From: Solobacterium sp.
Lineage (GTDB): Bacteria > Bacillota_I > Bacilli_A > Erysipelotrichales > Erysipelotrichaceae
Assembly (NCBI GenBank): GCA_017475415.1
Contig: JAFVFM010000308.1
Span: 1-5,963, forward strand
DNA length: 5,963 nucleotides
Direction of reading: 5' to 3'
Below are positions 1-5,880 of this stretch, piece after piece. Position 1 is the first letter of the stretch, and every line of letters begins with the position of its first letter. The notes under the pieces are model-generated. The model was not told the DNA's origin, made no database searches, and was given only the letters and a program-made list of their open reading frames with translations. A program made the translations under genes and the position numbers.

Positions 1-821
1 ATAAAGATATTATTCATTATCTATTTAGTGTTCCTAAAACGGGTAGCTTTACCTTAACGATTTCCTTTTTAACATTATTCTTATACAAATATGTAGATAT
101 TCACAAAAAAGATGAATTCCTAGATCTTTTATTAACCGTCATTTCCGCTTTCCATCCACCTACATATGTACATAGTTTAACAATGGCTAGCATCAACAGA
201 TCCTTAACCAAACATCTACTTAAAAAGCATCCTGAATTATATATTGGTTTTAACAACTATAAAAATATAGATGAAGTAAAGAAACATAAGAAGGATATCT
301 TAGATTTCGCCTATCGTTCTGCATTGTGTCATGATATAGGAAAAATCTATGTATTGGAATTTATTATGACTTATGGACGATCCCTTTATAAAGAGGAATT
401 CTCTTTGATTATGAAGCATCCAGAAGTAGGTGCCTATATTCTTTCTCAACACGAAGAAACAAAAGCCTACCAAAACATAGCGAAATACCATCATCGTTAT
501 TTCAATGAAACAAGCGGCTATCCAGAAGAATCCTATAAAGATTTAGAAGAAGCTATTTTTATCGACACTGCTTGCGTAGCGGATTGTATAGATGCTGCAA
601 CAGATAGTATTGGTAGAAGTTATAAAACTGCGAAGAGCTTCAAAGAAATTGTTTCCGAAATGAAAGATTATAGTGGAACACGATATGCACCATATGTTGT
701 AGATTTATTCAATGATCCAATCGCTTATCAAGAAATTGAATCTATACTAAAACATGAGAGAAATGAAAACTATGCCAAAGTATATGACATAGTTAAAAAG
801 AATGTTCAATCAGAGGAATAG
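1..821 (+). CDS. HD-GYP-like phosphohydrolase, 5'-truncated by window edge
   Basis: Partial gene: the frame is open from base 3 (first full codon) to the TAG at 819-821. The ATG at 183 is therefore internal, and no ribosome binding site precedes it. Seen: a first-helix histidine (codon 171-173, in YVHSLTMASIN), the HD pair in CHDIGK (330-335), a further His in MKHPEVGAYIL, then YHHRYFNETSGYP (His-His at 489-494, GYP near 516-524) and a late Asp-rich helix, CVADCIDAATD. This order of metal-binding motifs is that of HD-GYP domains, which hydrolyse cyclic di-GMP or related cyclic dinucleotides using a di-iron or tri-iron centre in the cytoplasm. The usual HHExxDGxGYP signature is altered here: Arg replaces Glu, the DG pair is lost and one residue is added. 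The substrate is therefore uncertain, and a general HD hydrolase is the alternative. Any N-terminal sensory or membrane part lies outside the window. The gene converges on the rapZ operon. Confidence 0.85.
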   Translation, partial: KDIIHYLFSVPKTGSFTLTISFLTLFLYKYVDIHKKDEFLDLLLTVISAFHPPTYVHSLTMASINRSLTKHLLKKHPELYIGFNNYKNIDEVKKHKKDILDFAYRSALCHDIGKIYVLEFIMTYGRSLYKEEFSLIMKHPEVGAYILSQHEETKAYQNIAKYHHRYFNETSGYPEESYKDLEEAIFIDTACVADCIDAATDSIGRSYKTAKSFKEIVSEMKDYSGTRYAPYVVDLFNDPIAYQEIESILKHERNENYAKVYDIVKKNVQSEE

Positions 822-891
822 TTATTTCAGAAGGAAAGAAAGATAAAAAGATAATGTAATTCTCTATTACCACAATATGATATTCACCTAG

Positions 892-932
892 TTTTGGCAA
901 ATTGCCTATTTTCATTATGGAATTAGCCAAAA
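892..932. repeat. Inverted repeat between convergent genes, possible weak terminator
   Basis: TTTTGGC (892-898) pairs with GCCAAAA (926-932). After an A/A mismatch the stem continues with AATT (900-903) against AATT (921-924), giving an 11-bp interrupted stem with a loop of about 17 nt. It lies 70 bp past the stop of the HD-GYP-like gene. Neither strand has an immediate T-run after the stem (the plus strand reads CACACTTTT), so a terminator role is only possible. It could instead stabilise the 3' end of the transcript. Confidence 0.4.
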
Positions 933-967
933 CACACTTTTCCAAGTGACTTTCACGTCCGTTGCAC

Positions 968-999
968 AAAAAAGATGGAGTATCTCAATTCGCTCCATC
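968..999 (-). terminator. Rho-independent terminator of the rapZ-yvcK-whiA-GNAT operon
   Basis: Read on the minus strand, GATGGAG (999-993) and CTCCATC (980-974) form a perfect 7-bp stem around a 12-nt loop, followed directly by six T (973-968). The first stem base is part of the TGA stop codon (1000-998) of the GNAT gene, so the terminator begins inside the coding sequence. This marks the end of the operon. Confidence 0.85.
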
Positions 1000-1912
1000 A
1001 TTCCCATTCATTTAAATTTAATGGTTTATGCGTTAACGCAAAAGCTTCTTCTACTGTTGTTACTTTCTTATTAAATACCCGACTAAATAAATTCGCATCA
1101 TTTAATCTAACCATTGTAGAAGAATATTTTTTTACTTCTGCATTTGGGAAGAAGGTACGGAAGTCCTCTGCTTCAGAAACCAATAAATGTACCTTACGCC
1201 TTTCTTGTAAGGCTGCATTAACCAATTTCATTAAAGCCATAGAATCTAAATATACCAGCTCTTCGACACGCAATTCATTACCTTGTGGAATCATGACTGC
1301 ATAACCACGAATGCGATTTTTCTCATCATAATAGGCAACAATCTTACCTCCTACTGCTACCATCTGCTTTTTATATAAATTGAAATATTCTAAATCACGA
1401 GGATAAAAGCCATTAAAGCGCATAATAAAGGCTGAATAAACTTTTAATAAATCAATTGCACTAGGTTCATATGCACAACCAAAGTTAGTAATCTGTTTTA
1501 AATCTTTTCTTTCAAGGGTATAATCTTGTCTTTTATAAATTGTACGGAAACCAAAAGGCTCATATAGATCTGGTGTTTCAGTTTGAATTAAAGTAATTAA
1601 TTCTGAATTCTCACATGCATCTAAGACAGTATGCATTAAGGAAGTCATATAGCCTTTGTTTTGTTCACTAGGTAAGGTAGCTGCCCCCACTAACATACTC
1701 GTCGCTAGTACACGATCATTGAACATAATTGTACGTGGATTACGTAAAATAACCGATACTATCTTATCTTCCTGTATATTCACAAAACAATTCTCTACTT
1801 TGAAAATATATTTAAAAAAGAATTCTGTATAACGAGGATCCTCTAAAGGAAAACACAACCTCCATATTTGCCTGATTTCCCCAATTCTATCTTCTGTTGC
1901 CTTTTCTATCAT
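998..1912 (-). CDS. GNAT-family N-acetyltransferase, Eis-like two-lobed form
   Basis: 304 aa. GNAT enzymes transfer the acetyl group of acetyl-CoA to an amine; the substrate here is unknown. Seen: the acetyl-CoA-binding motif at about residues 74-100 (LVGAATLPSEQNKGYMTSLM, a variant of the V..xxRgkG(Y/L)..L pattern), and YEPFGF at 117-122, the typical end of the first GNAT lobe. A second GNAT-like half follows at about 188-245, with IRGYAVMIPQGNELRVEEL. This arrangement resembles Eis-type proteins (tandem GNAT folds). At 304 residues it is shorter than the roughly 400 of Eis and seems to lack most of the C-terminal sterol-carrier-like domain. AGGTGA (1922-1917) supports the ATG at 1912 and overlaps the whiA stop. 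It is the last gene of the operon, 8 bp after whiA, where Bacillus carries crh. Its role in the operon is not evident from sequence. Confidence 0.85.
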   Translation of the reverse strand: MIEKATEDRIGEIRQIWRLCFPLEDPRYTEFFFKYIFKVENCFVNIQEDKIVSVILRNPRTIMFNDRVLATSMLVGAATLPSEQNKGYMTSLMHTVLDACENSELITLIQTETPDLYEPFGFRTIYKRQDYTLERKDLKQITNFGCAYEPSAIDLLKVYSAFIMRFNGFYPRDLEYFNLYKKQMVAVGGKIVAYYDEKNRIRGYAVMIPQGNELRVEELVYLDSMALMKLVNAALQERRKVHLLVSEAEDFRTFFPNAEVKKYSSTMVRLNDANLFSRVFNKKVTTVEEAFALTHKPLNLNEWE

Positions 1913-1920
1913 ATCGTCAC

Positions 1921-2856
1921 CTATTTCTTTATCTTTTCTGCTAATTCATGAATACGATTAAAGCGATGTTTCATTCCTGATTTTGATACAACATTACCAC
2001 TTCTTTCCTCATAAATAGCAGCTAATTCTTGTAGAGAAGCTTCTTCAAATTCCTCTCTTAATAGAATCACTTCCTTCAATTTCTCATCCAATTTATCCAC
2101 ACGCCCATATTCTCTTAATATACGAATATCTTCTAATTGCTTCTTACTAGCAGCCTGTGTTTTCATTTCATTTGCCACTTCCATATTCGTAATACGACGA
2201 AGAGAATTGTTAAAATCTCTAGCTAAACGTATATCCTCATAAGTAAATAAGGATTGTTCAGCTTCTATAATACGTAAAAAATCAGCTATCTTCTCTGCTG
2301 TTTTTACATAAACAACATATTTATTTCTTCTTTCAATACATTTTCCCACGATATAAAAACGCGCTAATAAATCAATCATAAATTGCGCATGTTCTTCTGT
2401 ATTCGTACTCAATTCCAAATGATAATGTGTTTTTTCTGGTGAATTCACACTACCACTTGCTAAGAAACAACCAGCTAGATATGCACGTGCATTATTATCT
2501 GTTTGTACTATTGTTTTTAATGGTGTATCACGTAAGCCACGCGAACTATATATACCTAAATCCGTCAAAATATCCTTTACATCATCATATACTTCAATGC
2601 CATAAATACTATTCTTCTTGAGATTCATTTTCTTTTTTACAAACATCTCTAGATTTACTTCATAACGCTCTTTTAATAAAGAAAAAATCCTTCTAGCTAC
2701 AGCAGAATTTTCTACACTAATGCGCAAAGATAAACCATGTGAAGATAGCGATAATGATGAACAAAGTTGCACTAAAGCGGATAATTCTGCTCTTGCATCA
2801 TTACCCTGCATAACCTTTTGTGCTACTTCTTGTTTTACTTCTGAGGCAAATGACAT
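1921..2856 (-). CDS. whiA: DNA-binding protein WhiA
   Basis: 311 aa, close to the usual length of about 315. Seen: the N-terminal WhiA domain starting SFASEVKQEV, then the LAGLIDADG-like core around 123-150 (RAYLAGCFLASGSVNSP followed by HLEL, lacking the acidic catalytic residues of homing endonucleases). Next is the linker region RDFNNSLRRITNMEVAN (213-229), and last the C-terminal helix-turn-helix with SLQELAAIYEE and SKSGMKHRFNRIHELAEKI (274-309). WhiA is needed for sporulation septation in Streptomyces. In Bacillus subtilis it affects cell division and chromosome segregation and binds DNA without acting as a simple transcription factor. The start lies 1 bp after the yvcK stop. The site AAGGAG (2866-2861) sits in the last yvcK codons, so translation is probably coupled. 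No sporulation role should be assumed here. Confidence 0.97.
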   Translation of the reverse strand: MSFASEVKQEVAQKVMQGNDARAELSALVQLCSSLSLSSHGLSLRISVENSAVARRIFSLLKERYEVNLEMFVKKKMNLKKNSIYGIEVYDDVKDILTDLGIYSSRGLRDTPLKTIVQTDNNARAYLAGCFLASGSVNSPEKTHYHLELSTNTEEHAQFMIDLLARFYIVGKCIERRNKYVVYVKTAEKIADFLRIIEAEQSLFTYEDIRLARDFNNSLRRITNMEVANEMKTQAASKKQLEDIRILREYGRVDKLDEKLKEVILLREEFEEASLQELAAIYEERSGNVVSKSGMKHRFNRIHELAEKIKK

Positions 2857-2866
2857 CTTACTCCTT
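2857..2866 (-). promoter_or_regulatory. whiA ribosome binding site inside the yvcK 3' end
   Basis: Minus strand: AAGGAG (2866-2861), then TAAG, then the whiA ATG (2856-2854). The yvcK stop TAA (2860-2858) lies between the site and the start. The spacing is short (4 nt) but the match is strong. It decides the whiA start. Confidence 0.75.
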
Positions 2867-3802
2867 CAATAAACTCTTTACTAATTCCCCTATTTTATTT
2901 GAATCATGACGTACTAAATTATGACTGAAATCCAACAAACTTGCACTTATAATGCCATAAGAATGATTTTCTTGTTTTAAAACAACCGGTATACTACCTT
3001 GGCGGTTATATTTCACAACACATTCGGTTGGTATGCGATCACTCGCCACAATTACACTATCTAAATCACAGCCATGGCGAATCAATGCATTCACATGATC
3101 TTCTACACTATAATTATCTGTTTCACCAGGTTGTGTCATCGCATTACATAAATAATATTTCTTAGCCTTAGCTACTGTTAAAGCATGTTTAATTTCCGGT
3201 ATGATGGTATTTGGCAAAATACTTGTATATACCGAACCTATTCCATATAAAATTAAATCCGCTTCTGTTATTGCCTTAATGGCTTCTGGTGTAGCCTTAA
3301 CAGGCACTTCATAAAATACTTCTTGTATACGATTGCCAGATTCCGGAATATTGGCTTCGCCTTTTACGATTACACCATCTTCCATACGCGCAAATAAAGT
3401 AATTACTTGCGTAGTAGCTGGTACAATTGTACCCTTAACCTTTAATATCTTTTCTACTTCCTGTATCGCTTGCATAAAGGAGCCTGTTTGTTGGGTCAGA
3501 GCAGTTAAGACAAGATTTCCTAAATTATGCCCTGCTACGTCCTCTTCACTACCATCTTCATCGTCAAAACGATAATCCATTAGATTGCTCATTAAACTCT
3601 CACTTTCCGCAAGTGAAATCATTACATTACGTATATCCCCCATTGCTGGGATATGAAATTTCTTACGTAGGCGGCCTGTACTACCACCATCATCCGCAAC
3701 TGTTACAATCGCTGTAATATCTACATCATCAATATTTTTGATTCCTCTACAGATTGCTGATTGGCCATGCCCACCCCCAATAACCACAATCTTTTTACTC
3801 AT
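2858..3802 (-). CDS. yvcK: YvcK/CofD-like gluconeogenesis factor, UDP-sugar-binding regulator
   Basis: 314 aa from the ATG at 3802, close to the 317 of B. subtilis YvcK. The frame is open further upstream to an ATG at 3865, but those 21 extra residues lie inside rapZ and lack conserved character, whereas MSKKIVVIGG is the family N-terminus and is preceded by AAGGA (3815-3811) at 8-nt spacing. Seen: nucleotide loop GGGHGQS (9-15), VADDGGSTGRLR (35-46), PAMGDIRN (52-59), GHNLGN (91-96), GIGSVYTSILPN (187-198) and CNAMTQPGETDNYSVEDHV (219-237), covering the whole family core. YvcK is needed for growth on gluconeogenic carbon sources and for normal cell shape in Bacillus, and binds UDP-N-acetylglucosamine, which links it to peptidoglycan precursor supply. 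His replaces the usual Thr of GGGTG. The start overlaps the rapZ end by 8 bp (ATGAGTAA). Confidence 0.96.
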   Translation of the reverse strand: MSKKIVVIGGGHGQSAICRGIKNIDDVDITAIVTVADDGGSTGRLRKKFHIPAMGDIRNVMISLAESESLMSNLMDYRFDDEDGSEEDVAGHNLGNLVLTALTQQTGSFMQAIQEVEKILKVKGTIVPATTQVITLFARMEDGVIVKGEANIPESGNRIQEVFYEVPVKATPEAIKAITEADLILYGIGSVYTSILPNTIIPEIKHALTVAKAKKYYLCNAMTQPGETDNYSVEDHVNALIRHGCDLDSVIVASDRIPTECVVKYNRQGSIPVVLKQENHSYGIISASLLDFSHNLVRHDSNKIGELVKSLLKE

Positions 3803-4661
3803 GAATCCATTCCTTCTCGTCTCTATGTTCTTTAAAACAATTGAATTTATCTTGATAATAATCATATAGATAATTGGTAATGGCTACACTTCTATGTTGC
3901 CCACCCGTACAACCTATCGCTACCGTGAAATGATTCTTACCTTCTCGTTCATATTCCTTAAAGGCATAATCCGTAAAGGCAATAAATCGTTTTAAGAATT
4001 CCTTTGTTTCTTCTTTATCAATTACATAATGATATACATTATCATCATTACCAGAATACTTTCTTAATTCCTCATCCCAAAATGGATTCGGTAAGAAACG
4101 CACATCAATCATTAAATCGGCATCTAAAGGAACACCATATTTAAAGCCAAAGGATACAAAGGATAATGTAAATGTTGTACGGCTATTCTTAGAAAAATAT
4201 TGTTCTAACTTAGTACGCACATTCTTTTCATTTGTGAATGTTGTATCGATTGTCACAAAGGTATTGTTAATAATCTTAGAAAACATTTGTCTTTCTTCAC
4301 TAATCGCTTCTTCTAACGTTTTCGCTGCATTACTTAACAATAAAGGATGTAATCTTCTTGTACTCTTATAGCGACTCAATAAAACTTGATCACTCGCATC
4401 TAAAAACAATACTTCAGCCTGTGTATCTAAGCCTTTCAATAAATTCAAAAATCCCAGAAAATCTATAGCCGAAGTTGTTAAAGCGATATGGCTATAGCGA
4501 GGATCCATGGATGTATTAATCATATCCACTAAATTCTCTACTAATTGAATAGGATAATTATCAATGACTAAATAACCCATATCTTCTAGAATTCTTGATG
4601 CAGTACTCTTCCCTGCACCTGACATACCACTAATTAAAATAACGCGTTTATTCTCTTGCAT
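3795..4661 (-). CDS. rapZ: RapZ/YvcJ nucleotide-binding protein
   Basis: 288 aa from the ATG at 4661, against 284 in E. coli and 295 in B. subtilis. Seen: Walker A GMSGAGKST (12-20), EDMGYLVIDNYP (26-37, usually DNLP), a Walker B-like strand EVLFLDAS (83-90), STRRLHPLL (100-108), FGFKYGVPLDADLMIDVRF (171-189) with PNPFW (191-195), and the C-terminal signature IGCTGGQHRSV (249-259). In E. coli RapZ is an RNA-binding adaptor that senses glucosamine-6-phosphate and controls glmS through small RNAs. The Gram-positive homologue YvcJ hydrolyses ATP or GTP and affects competence, and an RNA role there is not established. The frame continues upstream to an ATG at 4697, but GGAG (4671-4668) is spaced 6 nt from 4661, and the likely promoter overlaps the upstream starts. 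It is the first gene of the operon. Confidence 0.96.
   Translation of the reverse strand: MQENKRVILISGMSGAGKSTASRILEDMGYLVIDNYPIQLVENLVDMINTSMDPRYSHIALTTSAIDFLGFLNLLKGLDTQAEVLFLDASDQVLLSRYKSTRRLHPLLLSNAAKTLEEAISEERQMFSKIINNTFVTIDTTFTNEKNVRTKLEQYFSKNSRTTFTLSFVSFGFKYGVPLDADLMIDVRFLPNPFWDEELRKYSGNDDNVYHYVIDKEETKEFLKRFIAFTDYAFKEYEREGKNHFTVAIGCTGGQHRSVAITNYLYDYYQDKFNCFKEHRDEKEWIHE
3803..3815 (-). promoter_or_regulatory. yvcK ribosome binding site inside the rapZ 3' end
   Basis: Minus strand AAGGA (3815-3811), 8 nt before the ATG at 3802. It selects this start over the upstream in-frame ATG at 3865, and it lies within rapZ coding sequence, which suits coupled translation. Confidence 0.75.
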
Positions 4662-4667
4662 AGTATT

Positions 4668-4671
4668 CTCC
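4668..4671 (-). promoter_or_regulatory. rapZ ribosome binding site deciding the start
   Basis: GGAG on the minus strand, followed by AATACT and the ATG at 4661-4659. The alternative ATG at 4673 has its purine run directly against it (GAGG then ATG). The ATG codons at 4697 and 4694 have no purine-rich site in front. The 4661 start gives the family-like N-terminus MQENKRVILISGMSG. Confidence 0.7.
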
Positions 4672-4680
4672 ATCCTCAAT

Positions 4681-4709
4681 AGTATACCATACATCACACA
4701 TCTTAAAAA
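4681..4709 (-). promoter_or_regulatory. Extended -10 promoter of the rapZ operon
   Basis: Minus strand TGGTATACT: an extended -10 TG (4689-4688), one base, then TATACT (4686-4681), five of six matches to TATAAT. At 17-nt spacing the -35 position reads TTTTTA (4709-4704), a poor match, as is common when the TG extension is present. Transcription would start at about 4675-4673, giving a leader of only about 12-14 nt that carries the GGAG site. This is a prediction from motif match and position. A second weaker candidate on the same strand is TTGTAG (near 4766) with CATACT, 18 nt apart. Confidence 0.6.
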
Positions 4710-4788
4710 CAGACCAAAATAAACATAATCATATAGTATGAAATCATCTTCTTTTATTCTACAACACTAATATTTCCTCTAATTAACT

Positions 4789-5166
4789 TATATGACTCTT
4801 TTTTCCTGAATCAAAGGGAAATATCACAATCTGTATTACAGTGCCATAGGCATTTCTTAAATCGGATGGCATCAAGGATTCAACAATCCAATACCATTTA
4901 TCAAATACCTACTTGGTACAATCCTTGTAGCATACAAAAATTTTGAAGACAGATTTGCATTGGTAGAAACTAAGCAATCAGATCTTTATACAGTAAGAAT
5001 AGCTGCATAAAATATAACCTGCAGTTTCACAAAGTAGGATATATGGGACCTATTTCCTTCACCGAGCTTAAGATCTGGTAAGAGAGCATTGAGGAAGCTA
5101 GTAGAATCGACTGAACTAAAAAGTGAAGGAAAGGTAAAAAGCATCCGCTATTACAGAACTCAATAG
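4789..5166 (+). pseudogene. Decayed Fic-family protein gene, C-terminal remnant
   Basis: One reading frame (codons starting at 4789) reads as the C-terminal region of a Fic family protein. Seen: YMTL, then KYHNLYYSAIGIS, a TAA, IGWHQGFNNPIPFIKYLLG, TILVAYKNFEDRFALVE, TVRIAA, a TAA, FTK, a TAG, then DIWDLFPSPS and the winged-helix end ALRKLVESTELKSEG with YYR before the TAG at 5164. Known Fic proteins of this type carry GWHEG, PFIKYLLGTILAAY and FEDR in the same order, then a C-terminal winged helix (FTK, DI, ALRKLV, ELK, YYR). Fic enzymes usually AMPylate target proteins. Internal stops lie at 4807 (TGA), 4858 (TAA), 5008 (TAA) and 5035 (TAG). No frameshift is needed across 125 codons, so decay has been by substitution. 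The catalytic HPFxxGNGR domain should lie upstream, but the operon promoter and rapZ are there instead, so the gene is also 5'-deleted. Family recognition is from memory of conserved motifs. Confidence 0.8.
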
Positions 5167-5334
5167 CATTAATATAAGATGACCGAACAGATCAAGTATC
5201 ACGATGTCATGCAATAAACATTGCCCTTTATTCTTTTTAAAGTAAGGGTTATATAAAGGCGGAATAAATATTTTTCCATACTTCGATTACACATGAATAT
5301 CGAATTAAATGATTACTTTTGTTAAAGCACTCGT
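5167..5334. other. Gene-less spacer with weak inverted repeats
   Basis: No supported gene. Three small inverted repeats are visible: GCAAT (5211-5215) with ATTGC (5220-5224); GCCCTTTAT (5223-5231) with ATAAAGGC (5253-5260), one base bulged; and TTCGAT (5282-5287) with ATCGAA (5299-5304). None is followed by a proper T-run on the strand that needs a terminator (the minus strand, after the 181-aa gene), so none is called as one. Confidence 0.4.
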
Positions 5335-5880
5335 TTATTTCCACATATCGTTGTAAGCATCGAATAGATTGGAAATAATTTCTATATATTTGTTTTTTTC
5401 AACTAGTATAAATCCTCTACTATTTGTGAATGATAGACCTTCATCTGAATAATCTGTCCACCAAGATATTTCCATTTGATTATCAATTACTCGGAACAAC
5501 AAATCTGGAACAATAGCTCCACTTCTTGCATGCCTCCATGAATGTTTATATGACCAGTCATTAAGTTTATCAAAATAACTATCTAGTTCATCTTCGTTTT
5601 CAGAATCGAAATCCCTAGCATTATTATCTAATTCTGCTGCATAATCTCCTCGACATTGTACAGGAAAAGGGTCATTCTCATAGAAAAAATTAATCGTATC
5701 ATTCAAATAAGAAATCAGTTCATCATTATCCCAAAAGATGTTTTTTCTTTTATTACCATTTGAATCAATGTATTCGCATATATTCTTGCCATTTGCAAAT
5801 ACAGTTAATTTGCTTGTGTGCTCACTCTCTGACTCTTTTTTTATCTCGAATCCGAATGTATCTTTATTTCCAATAATCAT
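5335..5880 (-). CDS. Acidic protein of unknown function, second gene of a coupled pair
   Basis: 181 aa. I do not recognise a named family with certainty. Seen: no signal peptide or membrane segment; a strand-rich N-terminal third (MIIGNKDTFGFEIKK, SKLTVFANGKNICEYI); a helical middle (NDELISYLNDTINFFYEN); and a strongly acidic linker (ELDNNARDFDSENEDELDSYF, about 83-103). A Trp/Arg/His-rich segment SWRHARSGAIVPDLLFR (114-130) follows, with MEISWW (136-141) and FTNSRGFILVEKNKYIEII after it. The last block recalls uncharacterised proteins (charged residues, then a hydrophobic FFR strand and EISW) that I associate with genes encoded beside ImmA/IrrE-type peptidases. That link is from memory and is weak. 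The ATG at 5880 overlaps the stop of the upstream gene (ATGA), with a purine-rich stretch AAAGGGAAAG in front. It lies next to the Fic remnant and away from the core operon, which suggests accessory DNA. Confidence 0.75.
   Translation of the reverse strand: MIIGNKDTFGFEIKKESESEHTSKLTVFANGKNICEYIDSNGNKRKNIFWDNDELISYLNDTINFFYENDPFPVQCRGDYAAELDNNARDFDSENEDELDSYFDKLNDWSYKHSWRHARSGAIVPDLLFRVIDNQMEISWWTDYSDEGLSFTNSRGFILVEKNKYIEIISNLFDAYNDMWK

Noticed and set aside
300..494. 64-codon minus-strand open frame
   Set aside because: Antisense to the HD motif region; no ribosome binding site.
975..1304. 109-codon plus-strand open frame
   Set aside because: It lies opposite the GNAT gene and begins inside the terminator stem; it has no ribosome binding site and no family-like motifs.
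2427..2621. 64-codon plus-strand open frame
   Set aside because: Antisense to whiA; low-complexity sequence rich in His, Tyr and Leu.
3333..3575. 80-codon plus-strand open frame
   Set aside because: Antisense to well-conserved yvcK core motifs, so it is a shadow frame.
3803..3865. Longer N-terminus for YvcK from the ATG at 3865
   Set aside because: The added residues overlap rapZ coding sequence and match nothing in the family; the 3802 start has a good ribosome binding site.
4662..4697. Longer N-terminus for RapZ from the ATG at 4697 or 4673
   Set aside because: It overlaps the predicted -10 element, lacks a spaced ribosome binding site and exceeds the family's N-terminus.
4698..4790. Riboswitch or structured leader before rapZ
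   Set aside because: No conserved riboswitch elements or long stems seen, and the predicted transcription start lies downstream of this stretch.
5179..5217. 12-codon plus-strand peptide MTEQIKYHDVMQ, reminiscent of some transposase N-termini
   Set aside because: Too short, no ribosome binding site and no transposase sequence follows; chance resemblance is likely.
5211..5260. Terminator for the 181-aa gene
   Set aside because: The stems are short or bulged and no T-run follows on the minus strand.
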